Positions 15,421 to 22,949 of a DNA stretch of 31,030 nt are shown here, piece by piece. The number at the start of each line of letters is the position of its first letter. The first letter of the stretch is position 1. The DNA lies in contig VGNW01000001.1 of the NCBI GenBank assembly GCA_016865955.1, positions 1 through 31,030 on the forward strand, written 5' to 3'. A model generated the notes under the pieces. It was not told where the DNA came from, ran no database searches, and was given only the letters and a program-made list of their open reading frames with translations. Source of the DNA: Chloroflexota bacterium (GTDB lineage Bacteria > Chloroflexota > Dehalococcoidia > SZUA-161). A program made the translations under genes and the position numbers.

Positions 15421-16524
15421 GTGACAAAAATGAAATTTATTGAAGAATATCGGGACGCTGAGTTAGGTAAGAAGCTGATAGCGAGGATTCATCAGAGGTC
15501 GACAAAGCCGGCGCGTCTTATGGAGTTCTGCGGCGGTCACACCGTAAGCATCGCCAAGCATGGCATACGCCAGCTTCTGCCGCCAACCGTAACCATGCTT
15601 TCCGGACCGGGCTGCCCTGTCTGTGTAACTGCCAGCGCAGATCTGGACAAAGCTATCGCCCTGGCGAGACTGCCCGGCGTCATCATTACCACCTTCGGCG
15701 ATATGATTAAGGTGCCGGCGAGCCGCTCCAGCCTGCAGCAGGTGAAAGCCGAGGGCGGCGATATCAGGATAGTCTATTCCACGCTCGACGCTCTCAAGAT
15801 AGCTCAGGAAAACCCCTCGAAATCGGTTGTTTTCATCGGCATCGGCTTCGAGACCACCGCTCCCACTGTTGCCGCCTCGATACTTCAGGCGCAGCAGCAG
15901 AAGATAGATAACTATTATGTGCTCTCTTTGCACAAGATTTGCCCCCCTGTGGTGAAGGCGCTTCTCGATTCCGGCGAGGTGAAGCTGGACGGCATCGTCT
16001 GTCCGGGACATGTCAGCGCTATCATAGGCTCGCATCCCTATGAGTTTATTCCCCGGGATTACGGCATAGCCTGCGTCATATCCGGCTTCGAGCCTCTGGA
16101 TATTTTGCAGTGCGTGGATATGCTGGTGGCGCAGATTGAGAGCGGTCAGCCGACAGTGGAGATAGCCTACAAGCGCGGAGTGAAGCCCGAAGGCAACAAG
16201 ATAGCACTCGAACTGATGGACAGGGTCTTTGAGGTATGCGATGGCAACTGGCGCGGTATCGGGACTGTCCCCGGCAGCGGTCTCAGACTGAGAAAAAAGT
16301 ATCAGCGTTACGATGCCGAGCGCAACTTCGAGTTTTACCCCGGCGAGCCCGTAGAGCCTAAAGGGTGCATCTGCGGAGACATCCTCCGCGCCGTGAAAAC
16401 GCCTCCGGACTGCAAGCTGTTCCGCAAGGTGTGCAACCCCGAGCACCCCGTGGGGCCGTGTATGGTCTCCTCCGAAGGAAGCTGCGCCGCCTATTATCAG
16501 TATGGAGAGGGCTATGGAAGATAA
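15421..16524 (+). CDS. hypD: hydrogenase maturation protein HypD
   Basis: HypD is the iron-sulfur scaffold on which, with HypC, the Fe(CN)2CO unit of [NiFe] hydrogenase is built. It has 367 residues. Diagnostic motifs are the catalytic FCGGHT (Cys37), GPGCPVC (Cys65, Cys68), GIGFETTAPT, CPGHVSAIIG and the C-terminal cysteine cluster (CICGD, CKLFRKVC, PVGPCMVSSEGSC) that holds the [4Fe-4S] cluster. The start is GTG 15421 or ATG 15430; neither has a strong ribosome site. It overlaps hypE by 11 bases. Confidence 0.95.
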   Translation: MTKMKFIEEYRDAELGKKLIARIHQRSTKPARLMEFCGGHTVSIAKHGIRQLLPPTVTMLSGPGCPVCVTASADLDKAIALARLPGVIITTFGDMIKVPASRSSLQQVKAEGGDIRIVYSTLDALKIAQENPSKSVVFIGIGFETTAPTVAASILQAQQQKIDNYYVLSLHKICPPVVKALLDSGEVKLDGIVCPGHVSAIIGSHPYEFIPRDYGIACVISGFEPLDILQCVDMLVAQIESGQPTVEIAYKRGVKPEGNKIALELMDRVFEVCDGNWRGIGTVPGSGLRLRKKYQRYDAERNFEFYPGEPVEPKGCICGDILRAVKTPPDCKLFRKVCNPEHPVGPCMVSSEGSCAAYYQYGEGYGR

Positions 16525-17518
16525 GATTCTGCTGGCTCACGGTAGCGGCGGCAAGCTCAGCCACGACCTGGTGAAGCAGAACTTCCTTCCCCTTTTCGAT
16601 AATGCCTTTCTCAACAAGCTGGACGACTCCGCGGTTTTCGAGTTGCAGGGGCGCCTTGCCTTTACCACCGACAGCTATGTGGTCAATCCCATCTTCTTCC
16701 CCGGCGGCGATATCGGCAAGCTGGCGGTCTGTGGCACGGTGAACGACCTTTCCATGATGGGCGCGGTTCCCAAGTATCTGAGCATAGGTCTGATTATCGA
16801 GGAAGGTCTCCTCATGTCCGAGTTGAAACGTGTGATGGACTCGATGAGGAAGGCGGCTCAGGAAGCCGCGGTGAAAATAGTTACCGGCGATACCAAGGTG
16901 GTAAACAAAGGCGGCGCCGACAGGCTGTTCATCAATAGCTCCGGCGTGGGGGTTATCCCGCAGGGCGTGGATATCTCAGGCTCTAATGCCAGGGTGGGAG
17001 ACAAGGTAATCCTCAGCGGCTCAATCGGCGACCACGGCATCGCCGTAATCAGCCAGCGCGAGGGGCTGCAATTCTCCTCTTCGGTCAAAAGCGACTGCGC
17101 TCCCCTGAACAGACTGGTGGCGGAGATGTTAGCCAGCGGCGCCGGGATACACTGCATGCGCGACCCCACCAGGGGAGGTCTTGCCAGCACACTCAACGAG
17201 TTCGCTTCAAGCTCCAATGCGGGCATCAGGATTTATGAGCAGAGCCTTCCAGTGCATGAGGGCGTGCAGGCTGCCTGCGAAATGCTGGGTTTCGATCCCT
17301 TGTATGTGGCTAACGAGGGCAAGCTGGTGGCGGTGGTGGCAGCGAAGGTGGCGGAGAAACTTATTGACATAATGCATAAGAACAAATATGGCAAAGAGGC
17401 GGCTATCATCGGCGAGGTGGTCCCGGAGCACCCGGGGCGGGTAGTGATGAAGACCCGCATGGGCGCCTCCCGCATTGTGGATATGCTGGTGGGCGAGCAA
17501 CTGCCACGGATTTGCTAG
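16514..17518 (+). CDS. hypE: hydrogenase maturation protein HypE
   Basis: HypE dehydrates the carbamoyl group received from HypF to a thiocyanate on its C-terminal cysteine, in an ATP-dependent reaction, and hands the cyanide to iron on HypC/HypD. The protein ends in PRIC, the required terminal Cys. It belongs to the PurM/SelD-like ATPase superfamily: LLAHGSGGKLSHDLV at the N-terminus, TTDSYVVNPIFFPGGDIGKLAVCGTVND split across the first domain, then GDTKVVNKG and MRDPTRGGLAS. ATG 16514 is chosen because GGAG lies seven bases upstream, giving 334 residues; an ATG at 16502 is also possible. hypA and hypB are not in the window. Confidence 0.95.
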   Translation: MEDKILLAHGSGGKLSHDLVKQNFLPLFDNAFLNKLDDSAVFELQGRLAFTTDSYVVNPIFFPGGDIGKLAVCGTVNDLSMMGAVPKYLSIGLIIEEGLLMSELKRVMDSMRKAAQEAAVKIVTGDTKVVNKGGADRLFINSSGVGVIPQGVDISGSNARVGDKVILSGSIGDHGIAVISQREGLQFSSSVKSDCAPLNRLVAEMLASGAGIHCMRDPTRGGLASTLNEFASSSNAGIRIYEQSLPVHEGVQAACEMLGFDPLYVANEGKLVAVVAAKVAEKLIDIMHKNKYGKEAAIIGEVVPEHPGRVVMKTRMGASRIVDMLVGEQLPRIC

Positions 17519-17538
17519 TCAGTCGAGGGTTCTGGCAC

Positions 17539-17763
17539 ATGGCGATTAAAAAACCCAAACCGACCTTTCTGTGTAACTTCTGTGAGTACGATTGGCGTGG
17601 CTGCCATAATCCCAGACGACCCAATGTCACGGCGGAAGAGGGCTGTAAGGATTTCTGGCGTAAAGGCAAGAAGCGGGAACCCAAGCTGGAGAAGTTGAAC
17701 GACGCCTGGGTTGAGGGGCTGGATCTGTCAGGGCTGGGCAAGAAAAGGAAGCCCAGGAAGTGA
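17539..17763 (+). CDS. small cysteine-containing basic protein, hypothetical
   Basis: A 74-residue protein I do not recognise. Four cysteines lie in the first half (CNFCEYDWRGC and EEGC), suitable for one zinc or other metal site. The second half is highly charged and ends in a Lys/Arg tail (GKKRKPRK), which could contact nucleic acid. ATG 17539 is chosen because GAGGG lies nine bases upstream. It starts 20 bases after hypE on the same strand, so it may ride on the hyp transcript, but nothing in it points to hydrogenase work. Confidence 0.65.
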   Translation: MAIKKPKPTFLCNFCEYDWRGCHNPRRPNVTAEEGCKDFWRKGKKREPKLEKLNDAWVEGLDLSGLGKKRKPRK

Positions 17764-17768
17764 GATTG

Positions 17769-17987
17769 CTAAATACCTCCGCCGCAGCAGGGCTGGCCCG
17801 GGTAGAGATAACCGCAAGCCATGCCGATAAGGTCGAAGCCGTGGTCGGACCTTATCTCCCCTAAATCCATGCCGCATCTCGGGCAGTTCACTTGTTCTAA
17901 AAGCTTGCTGTCTGGTTCCACCCGTGACTCAAGGACAAGCGTCATATTGCAGTTAGGGCAGTACACCCAGCTATAATCCAGTTCCAT
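17769..17987 (-). CDS. small zinc-ribbon protein, hypothetical
   Basis: A 72-residue protein with two CxxC knuckles (CPNC and CPRC, spaced 22 residues apart), the classic spacing of a zinc ribbon, followed by an unusual C-terminal tail with further Cys (MACGYLYPGQPCCGGG). AGGGG is five bases before ATG 17987. It converges with the preceding small cysteine gene, with only five bases between them. No function can be assigned. The upstream 230 bases hold a small hairpin at 18010-18025 (GGCTTCC/GGAAGCC) and a TATAAT near 18057, but no convincing -35. Confidence 0.6.
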   Translation of the reverse strand: MELDYSWVYCPNCNMTLVLESRVEPDSKLLEQVNCPRCGMDLGEIRSDHGFDLIGMACGYLYPGQPCCGGGI

Positions 17988-18223
17988 ATCCACCCCTGGT
18001 CGTGCTTCAGGCTTCCTCGGAAGCCGGATGTGAGATTAGAATCCCGGTAATCATTATACAATATCAAATCCATGTTTTGCCTGCGGCAGTGCCTGACTGG
18101 TTCAGTGTATTTAGTATTAACGAAGCGAACAGGGTTATTGTAATAATGTGATAAAATATACACCTAAAACAATAAATAGATGAATCTCGCCTCTCCGCCC
18201 AACCATTAGAGAGAGGATGGGGC

Positions 18224-18634
18224 ATGACGGAACGTAGGTGTGAATTCAAATACGAGCCTGATGAGAAAGGGGCTAAGGTTGTGAATAGGTCAGGGCGAAG
18301 AAATTTTATGTCTTTTTCGGTGTTAATAGGGCTGGAGATAATACTGCTGGGCGTTGTCCTGTTTCTCTGGGCGCAGGACATATTATCCGATAAAGAAACG
18401 CTGGCTTATTTCTTGCTCGGGCTGGGTGGGATTTTCCTACTTGACGCAATAGCGCGATACGCCCGTTTGGGACCCCGCTCATTAATGTGGTGCCGTATCA
18501 CCGTCAGTCTGGTACTTCTCTCCGCAGGCGGTGCCGTTCTTGGCGGCATTGGTACCTGGTGGCCCCTAATTATTATCTTAATAGGTGCAGCATTGCTATT
18601 GAACTCTTTGCTGACGTTCTTCAGAAGGGGATAA
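18224..18634 (+). CDS. small integral membrane protein, hypothetical
   Basis: A 136-residue protein with a polar N-terminus of about 30 residues rich in charge (TERRCEFKYEPDEKGAK) and then four predicted membrane helices (near 31-50, 60-80, 90-108 and 112-131). The last two helices contain the Gly-rich AGGAVLGGIGTWWPLIIILIG pattern common in small membrane proteins of unknown function. It has no recognised catalytic motif. A GGATGGGG ribosome-site-like stretch precedes the ATG. It stands alone on this strand. Confidence 0.65.
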   Translation: MTERRCEFKYEPDEKGAKVVNRSGRRNFMSFSVLIGLEIILLGVVLFLWAQDILSDKETLAYFLLGLGGIFLLDAIARYARLGPRSLMWCRITVSLVLLSAGGAVLGGIGTWWPLIIILIGAALLLNSLLTFFRRG

Positions 18635-18730
18635 CTTAAGGAGGTTTTTAAGAATCTTTTGACCGTTGCTATTTAGCGCGGTTACAACTGGCTCAGGAAA
18701 AGTATCACCGGTTATTTGATTGGTGAATCT

Positions 18731-18773
18731 AAAGGGGGTAGCTTGAGATTGAAATTTACAGACTGCCCCCTTT
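18731..18773. terminator. shared hairpin between convergent genes
   Basis: An 11-pair inverted repeat (AAAGGGGGTAG at 18731-18741 with CTGCCCCCTTT at 18763-18773) lies between the membrane-protein gene and the convergent cyclophilin gene, five bases from the cyclophilin stop. There is no long T run on either side, so it may only be a weak terminator or 3'-end stabiliser. The rest of the 140-base gap contains an orphan AAGGAGG at 18640 without a usable start behind it. Confidence 0.5.
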
Positions 18774-18777
18774 CAAT

Positions 18778-19431
18778 TTAGCTTTCCATAATGGTTATTG
18801 TTATTATGGTATCGCCTTTGAATGGTGGGTTCTGCAGCGGGTTCCTGGGGGTGAGGCTCAGCAGCACATCCATGCCGCTTGTCAGTTGACCGAACACCGA
18901 GTGCTTACCATCCAGATAGTGCTGTGGTGCGTAGGTGATAAAGAACTGACAGCCGTTGGTGTTTGTGCCGGCGCCGGCATTTGCCATCGATAGAGCGCCT
19001 GTTACATGTGTATGCTGGCTGAACTCATCGGCAAAGAAATAGCCGGGCCAGCCTGCGCCTGTTCCTGTTGGGTCGCCCCCCTGTGCCATGAAATCAGTAA
19101 TCACGCGGTGAAATGTGCAGCCGTCGTAGAATCCTTCACGGGCTAGGAAAACGAAGTTGTTGACGGTAACGGGCACATCGTCATCGAAAAGCTCCAGCGT
19201 GATATCTCCCTTCTCGGTTACGATGATGGCGGTGTACTTTTTACTCTGGTCGATTATCATCGGTGGCGGTGCAGAGTAAAGCCGGGGCGTTTTGACTGGT
19301 GTAGGCGTGACTTTAACGGTTGGTGTCGGGGTCGGCTTAGCAATCGGCGTGGCCGTTGGTGACTCTGTAGAGCCGCAGCCTCCGATCAGCAAAGCCAGAA
19401 TAACCAGAAAAGAAACAAGACAGCTTTTCAT
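18778..19431 (-). CDS. cyclophilin-type peptidyl-prolyl isomerase, lipoprotein
   Basis: An extracytoplasmic prolyl isomerase of 217 residues. The N-terminus is a lipoprotein signal peptide (MKSCLVSFLVILALLIGGC) with the cysteine of the lipobox at residue 19. A Pro/Thr-rich spacer (TPTPTVKVTPTPV) follows, then a complete cyclophilin domain: TEKGDITLELF, the catalytic arginine in FHRVITDFMAQGG, NGCQFFIT and LDGKHSVFGQL. ATG 19431 is chosen over a GTG at 19440 because AGAGGTG is correctly spaced before it. The protein probably assists folding of secreted proteins at the cell surface. Confidence 0.92.
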   Translation of the reverse strand: MKSCLVSFLVILALLIGGCGSTESPTATPIAKPTPTPTVKVTPTPVKTPRLYSAPPPMIIDQSKKYTAIIVTEKGDITLELFDDDVPVTVNNFVFLAREGFYDGCTFHRVITDFMAQGGDPTGTGAGWPGYFFADEFSQHTHVTGALSMANAGAGTNTNGCQFFITYAPQHYLDGKHSVFGQLTSGMDVLLSLTPRNPLQNPPFKGDTIITITIMES

Positions 19432-19443
19432 CGTGCTCACCTC

Positions 19444-19463
19444 TGGTAGAAAGAATAAATTGA
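19444..19463. repeat. 20-bp repeat, copy 1
   Basis: The 20-base sequence here (beginning TGGTAGAAAG and ending TAAATTGA) is repeated exactly at 24174-24193, next to the selC fragment. This copy covers the -10 element and leader of the cyclophilin gene. Confidence 0.7.
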
Positions 19464-19480
19464 ATGAAGCTCTCTGTCAA
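19452..19480 (-). promoter_or_regulatory. promoter of the cyclophilin gene
   Basis: On the minus strand a perfect TTGACA (19480-19475), a 17-base spacer and TATTCT (19457-19452) lie about 20 bases ahead of the start codon. Confidence 0.65.
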
Positions 19481-19644
19481 TGTAGTAACGAATTTATTCC
19501 CCCTCTTTAATGGATGAAATTTCTGTATTCACCCGTTTAACATTCGCACCGAACATTATTCCATCAATTCTCTGTAACATTTTTTTAACTCCTTCGTATC
19601 ATATATGCAGCAAGGGAAAATAATAAAAGGAAGGAGGTGCTATT

Positions 19645-20088
19645 GTGAGAAGAATCGCCAAGGTGTTAGGAATAGGCATGGTGCTGACTGCCCTTCTTGC
19701 AGTCTCCATCACGGGTGCTGCCCTGGCGGCAGGCGGCAATACTGCTGATAACGATTGTGTTCCCAACCTGTATGAATCCCCTGGCCCTCATGGAGCACAA
19801 AACGGTATTGCCCTCTTGGCTGACAGCGATGTTGCCGGTAACGGCAACCAGGGGGAAGAGTGTCCCTACAACGACTGCGTTCCCAACTTCTATAACTGGG
19901 ACCATAATTACGAATCCCCCGGCCCGCATGGAAACGGTACTGCGCTCGCGGCAGGCAGCGATGCTACCGATAACGGCAACCAGGGGGAAGAATGTCCCTG
20001 TGGCGACTGCGTTCCCAACGCATACAACTGGGATTACAGCTATCAATCCCCCGGTCCGAATGGAGCACAAAACGGTAAAGTATCATGA
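19645..20088 (+). CDS. secreted protein with three internal cysteine-containing repeats, hypothetical
   Basis: A 147-residue protein I do not recognise. A signal peptide (about residues 1-29, MRRIAKVLGIGMVLTALLAV...) is followed by three copies of one unit at 37-76, 77-120 and 121-147. The unit reads roughly DCVPNxYNWDxxYESPGPHG, then NGxALxAGSD, then NGNQGEECP. Copy 1 lacks the NWDxxY insert and copy 3 is cut short after AQNG. Six or so cysteines recur in register, suggesting disulfides or metal ligands outside the cell. The start is a GTG with AAGGAGG seven bases upstream, an excellent site. A second small secreted gene follows 17 bases later, so the two are probably co-transcribed. Confidence 0.75.
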   Translation: MRRIAKVLGIGMVLTALLAVSITGAALAAGGNTADNDCVPNLYESPGPHGAQNGIALLADSDVAGNGNQGEECPYNDCVPNFYNWDHNYESPGPHGNGTALAAGSDATDNGNQGEECPCGDCVPNAYNWDYSYQSPGPNGAQNGKVS

Positions 20089-20105
20089 CTGAAGGAGTGC
20101 TGGCA

Positions 20106-20261
20106 ATGAAAAAGACCTTCTTCGTTCTACTGGTTGTAGCTGCACTGGTGACAGCTGCTACATCCACAGTTTTTGCCGGCGGCGATCAGGTTCGTGGAGA
20201 CAACGGACAGGGCGCTGTGAATCAGGTACAGGTAATGGATCCGCCGCCTTTCCAACCTTAA
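20106..20261 (+). CDS. 51-residue secreted peptide, hypothetical
   Basis: A short gene with AAGGAG eight bases before its ATG. The product starts with a clear signal peptide (MKKTFFVLLVVAALVTAATS, then TVFA|GG as a likely cleavage site), leaving a mature peptide of roughly 27 residues that is polar (DQVRGDNGQGAVNQVQV) and ends in MDPPPFQP. It follows the repeat protein on the same strand and shares its style: signal peptide, then Gly/Asn/Gln-rich sequence. No family is recognised. It ends shortly before a perfect palindrome that closes the transcript. Confidence 0.65.
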   Translation: MKKTFFVLLVVAALVTAATSTVFAGGDQVRGDNGQGAVNQVQVMDPPPFQP

Positions 20262-20296
20262 GCTGCCGCAACTGCTAATTGTTCATGAAGGCAACT

Positions 20297-20336
20297 AAAC
20301 AACAGGAGGAGATCATATGATCTCCTCCTGTTGTTT
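20297..20336. terminator. 40-bp perfect palindrome, bidirectional terminator
   Basis: Two 20-base arms (AAACAACAGGAGGAGATCAT and its exact complement) meet with no spacer, so either strand folds into a hairpin of up to 18 pairs. On the plus strand the right arm ends in TTGTTTGTC; on the minus strand it ends in TTGTTTAGTTG. It lies between the convergent secreted-peptide gene and the DUF5667 gene and most likely ends both. Confidence 0.7.
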
Positions 20337-20368
20337 GTCTATGCCACCTATTTGAAGTCGAGGTTCGG

Positions 20369-21844
20369 TTAATGCTTTGGAGAAGGAATAGTAGTAGGTC
20401 CCGCCCCAATTCCTCCGCCGGTGCTTGTGCCGTTGCCAGACCCAGGCTCATTGCCTCCGTCTGCATTACCTCCGTTACCTGGAGAAGGAGTAACACCCAA
20501 GCCTGCCCCGCTTCCACCGTCGGTGCCTGTACCACCGCCTGATTCGGTCCCATTGCCGCTATCTATATTCCCTCCGGTCCCCGGTGTAGGAGACACGGTA
20601 TGATTAGGTGTCCCGCTGCCCGTATTTCCGCTTCCCCCGGTATCCTGAGGATTATTAGTCTGGCTGCCTTGTCCGGTGGTAGCCCCGCCACCATTGCCTG
20701 AAGGGGAGCCTCCCTGACCCGTGCCGGAATCACCCTGGTTTTGATGTCCGTGGCGTGCTTGTGTCTGGAATTGCAGAGTCGCCTGACGGCAGGCTTCGAC
20801 GCTATTTCGGTATTCTTGAGGAATCAGCTGAGAAATGCTGTCGATAGTATTCAGGTAGCCTGAAAGTGCTGCCAGGCTTAATTGCTCAATTTCTGTATCG
20901 TTGTTGTTCTGGGACTGAGCATCTAGCAAGATTCGCTCTCCAAGTTGATTGAATTCGCGATATTGGAGCAGTACTACTTCCATTACTTGATAGTTACCAC
21001 TTTCAGCTTTAGTCTGGGCTCGATGTAGTCTATTCTGCATAGCAGCAAGGTTAATCTGGGCTGCTTCCACATTGTTTTGTTGCGCCAACATTGTGAGTAA
21101 TCGTACCTGCTCAGTGATGCATAAAGTGCTTGCTTCTCTGACCGGTTCCGGATGGGCGGGAGCAGCATCTATGGCATTGTCACAGAAGCCCAGTTGATTC
21201 CGCATCTCCTCCAGAGCCCCCTTAAGCAGGGTACACCGGGTTGAAGCGCTGGTTACGTTGCGAATTTGCTCAGTGGCAGCATCCAGATTACCCCGGTATC
21301 CGTTCACAGCTAGCTGTGCTCTTTCCCGGTTGCTGAAAGCAAGCCTGCTCATCTCTTCCAGACGGGTCTGGGCAAATTGCAGATTCAACTCAGCTTTGGC
21401 AGCACTACCGTCGGCAAAGAATAGCCTGACATCTTCGACCCCTCTCTTCACTGAATAGAGCAGCTCTCCGGGCAGGCTGTCCTGAGCGGCATACACCGTT
21501 CCGCCGCCGACCATCGATACCACTATAAGCGCGACCAGTACATAGGCAACAACCCTTGCCCAGGCAAAGCGCCGGGGTATGCCAAAGTTGAAAACATCTG
21601 TAAGCGAACGTGATTTTTCAGTTTCGTCAGCCCTTATTTGCTGCAATAACCTCGCTTTAGCAGCCTGTTTGTAGCTGCCTTCCAGTTCCATAAATGGAGG
21701 TCCCTGTATATTCAACGCCAAATTAAGCAGAGGTTCGAGCTCGCTGCGTCTGGATGGATAGCGATTCAGGCATTCAGCCAGAGTAGCCCTGCCTGATTTT
21801 ATATCCTTTATGCATTCGGTCAGTATTATTTCTATCTTTTCCAA
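20369..21844 (-). CDS. DUF5667-type membrane protein, probable anti-sigma factor partner
   Basis: A 491-residue single-pass protein. Residues 1-95 are cytoplasmic and helical (ECLNRYPSRRSELEPLLNLA); one membrane helix spans about 97-119. An external helical DUF5667-like region follows (SLPGELLYSVKRGVEDVRL...), resembling repeated long helices with many Gln, Glu and Leu. About the last 120 residues are a low-complexity tail of Gly, Asn, Ser, Thr and Pro with imperfect repeats of about 34 residues beginning VSPTPG, VTPSPG and TIPSP. The gene starts one base after the sigma factor's stop, so they are one operon. The layout suggests it holds or releases the sigma factor in response to an outside signal. 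The domain name is recognised; the anti-sigma role is inferred. Confidence 0.8.
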   Translation of the reverse strand: MEKIEIILTECIKDIKSGRATLAECLNRYPSRRSELEPLLNLALNIQGPPFMELEGSYKQAAKARLLQQIRADETEKSRSLTDVFNFGIPRRFAWARVVAYVLVALIVVSMVGGGTVYAAQDSLPGELLYSVKRGVEDVRLFFADGSAAKAELNLQFAQTRLEEMSRLAFSNRERAQLAVNGYRGNLDAATEQIRNVTSASTRCTLLKGALEEMRNQLGFCDNAIDAAPAHPEPVREASTLCITEQVRLLTMLAQQNNVEAAQINLAAMQNRLHRAQTKAESGNYQVMEVVLLQYREFNQLGERILLDAQSQNNNDTEIEQLSLAALSGYLNTIDSISQLIPQEYRNSVEACRQATLQFQTQARHGHQNQGDSGTGQGGSPSGNGGGATTGQGSQTNNPQDTGGSGNTGSGTPNHTVSPTPGTGGNIDSGNGTESGGGTGTDGGSGAGLGVTPSPGNGGNADGGNEPGSGNGTSTGGGIGAGPTTIPSPKH

Positions 21845-21845
21845 C

Positions 21846-22418
21846 TCAGACCTCTACTTTATCCAGGATTTCACGCATCCTCTTTAAAGCCCTGTGCATA
21901 ATTACTCTGATATTCCCCTCGGTTTTGTTTAAGGCTGCTGCGATTTCACTATATTCGAAACCTTCGATGAAACTCATCAATATGACCTGCTGTTGCTCCT
22001 CAGGAAGCTGAAGAATCGCTCTCCGCACTTGCTGCTGAGTAAATTTGGCTTCGACCAATTCTTGAGGGCCTTTACCACGATCTTCCATAACTATTTCATT
22101 ATCGAGATAGGAATGATATTTCTTTGTTCTATAGTAATCGATTACCCGATTGTGAGCGATGGTAAAAAGCCAGCTCAAAAAAGAAGCCTTGTTCCGCTGG
22201 AACCGGGGTAATCCATGCCATGCTTTTAGAAACACCTCCTGGGTCAAATCGCGGGCATCTTCGACGTTGCTCGTCCTGTAGTAAATATGGCGGTAAATCC
22301 GGTCAGCATAGATATCGTAAAGGCGTCCGAAAGCCTCGGTATCACCGCCGGTAGCCTTGGCAACTATAGATTCCACTTCAAGGTTTAATTGAGGATTGCT
22401 ACGGTCGCTTTTATGCAA
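21846..22418 (-). CDS. ECF-type RNA polymerase sigma factor
   Basis: A 190-residue extracytoplasmic-function sigma factor. Region 2 is clear (LYDIYADRIYRHIYYR, then DLTQEVFLKAW and FLSWLFTIAHNRVIDYYR), a short linker carries the acidic MEDRGKG, and region 4 ends the protein (LPEEQQQVILMSFIEGFEYSEIAAALNKTEG, split by the helix-turn-helix, then VIMHRALKRMRE). The start is a TTG with a modest GGAAAG site. It should direct transcription of a small regulon. The DUF5667 gene downstream is its likely membrane regulator, and the two secreted proteins converging on this operon are plausible targets. Confidence 0.92.
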   Translation of the reverse strand: MHKSDRSNPQLNLEVESIVAKATGGDTEAFGRLYDIYADRIYRHIYYRTSNVEDARDLTQEVFLKAWHGLPRFQRNKASFLSWLFTIAHNRVIDYYRTKKYHSYLDNEIVMEDRGKGPQELVEAKFTQQQVRRAILQLPEEQQQVILMSFIEGFEYSEIAAALNKTEGNIRVIMHRALKRMREILDKVEV

Positions 22419-22504
22419 TTGCTTTCCATAACCTATTACGAATTACATGGCAAATTGTTACACGGTTGCTATCAAGTCTCTGCTCCAGACATGAACTCAA
22501 TACC

Positions 22505-22534
22505 ATGATACCACAAGGGTTTTCGGTATGTGAA
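22505..22534 (-). promoter_or_regulatory. candidate promoter of the sigma factor operon
   Basis: On the minus strand TTCACA (22534-22529), an 18-base spacer and TATCAT (22510-22505) lie about 90 bases upstream of the TTG start. This would be a housekeeping-type promoter; an autoregulatory ECF promoter was not recognised. Confidence 0.35.
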
Positions 22535-22663
22535 ATACTCCGATTTCGGTAGTTAAACGCCAAGGTTTTGAATGGGAAGATACGACAGGTTAGGGTCTGA
22601 TGTGAACTATTCGGTTTCATGCCGACTGTGTTATTTAGTCAAGGAGCATTCTGTGAGTATTAA

Positions 22664-22692
22664 TAGACATAAGGATTGACAACAGGTATAAT
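22664..22692 (+). promoter_or_regulatory. promoter of selC
   Basis: TAGACA (22664-22669), a 17-base spacer and a consensus TATAAT (22687-22692) end ten bases before the mature tRNA. Confidence 0.7.
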
Positions 22693-22701
22693 CTGAATGA
22701 A

Positions 22702-22798
22702 GGGAGCGGTTAGGTCCCGGTGGGCTTCGCGGGCTTCAAACCCGTTGAGGGGCATTAAAAGTGTCCTTGGTGGGTTCGACCCCCATCCGCTCCCGCCA
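22702..22798 (+). tRNA. selC: tRNA-Sec (selenocysteine, anticodon TCA), CCA encoded
   Basis: A 97-base gene with all the hallmarks of bacterial tRNA-Sec. The acceptor stem has eight pairs (GGGAGCGG with CCGCTCCC) and the T stem five. The D stem has six pairs closed by a four-base loop (AGGTCC/GGGCTT). The anticodon loop is CTTCAAA with TCA at 22736-22738. A long variable arm (AGGGGCA/TGTCCTT) is present, and G precedes the encoded CCA. It reads UGA codons once charged with serine and converted by SelA. selA and selB lie 1.4 kb downstream on the other strand. The last 54 bases, from the end of the anticodon stem to CCA, are repeated exactly at 24190-24243. Confidence 0.96.
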
Positions 22799-22949
22799 TT
22801 GCTTCTTTTCGATTTTCGCCTCACTAAAAGCTCAGGACACAGACCTAGGCGTGACTTCTACGATAAACTCCGTCGGGCAACCACTTATGATTTCGGCAGC
22901 CTCGTCATATCTGCGCTATTGCTTAAACAAGTATTAAGAATAAGAGCGC

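Noticed and set aside
18636..18680. Small gene behind the AAGGAGG at 18640
   Set aside because: The nearest start is a TTG too far away that reads only five codons before a stop.
20080..20110. Possible selenocysteine read-through of the TGA that ends the secreted repeat protein
   Set aside because: Only six codons follow before another TGA, there is no cysteine-homolog argument and no SECIS-like hairpin just after the stop.
22676..22692. TTGACA at 22676 next to TATAAT at 22687 as the selC promoter
   Set aside because: Only five bases separate them. TAGACA at 22664 has the correct 17-base spacing and is preferred.
22799..22949. Integrase remnant after selC
   Set aside because: No integrase motif or long frame is visible in these 150 bases on either strand.
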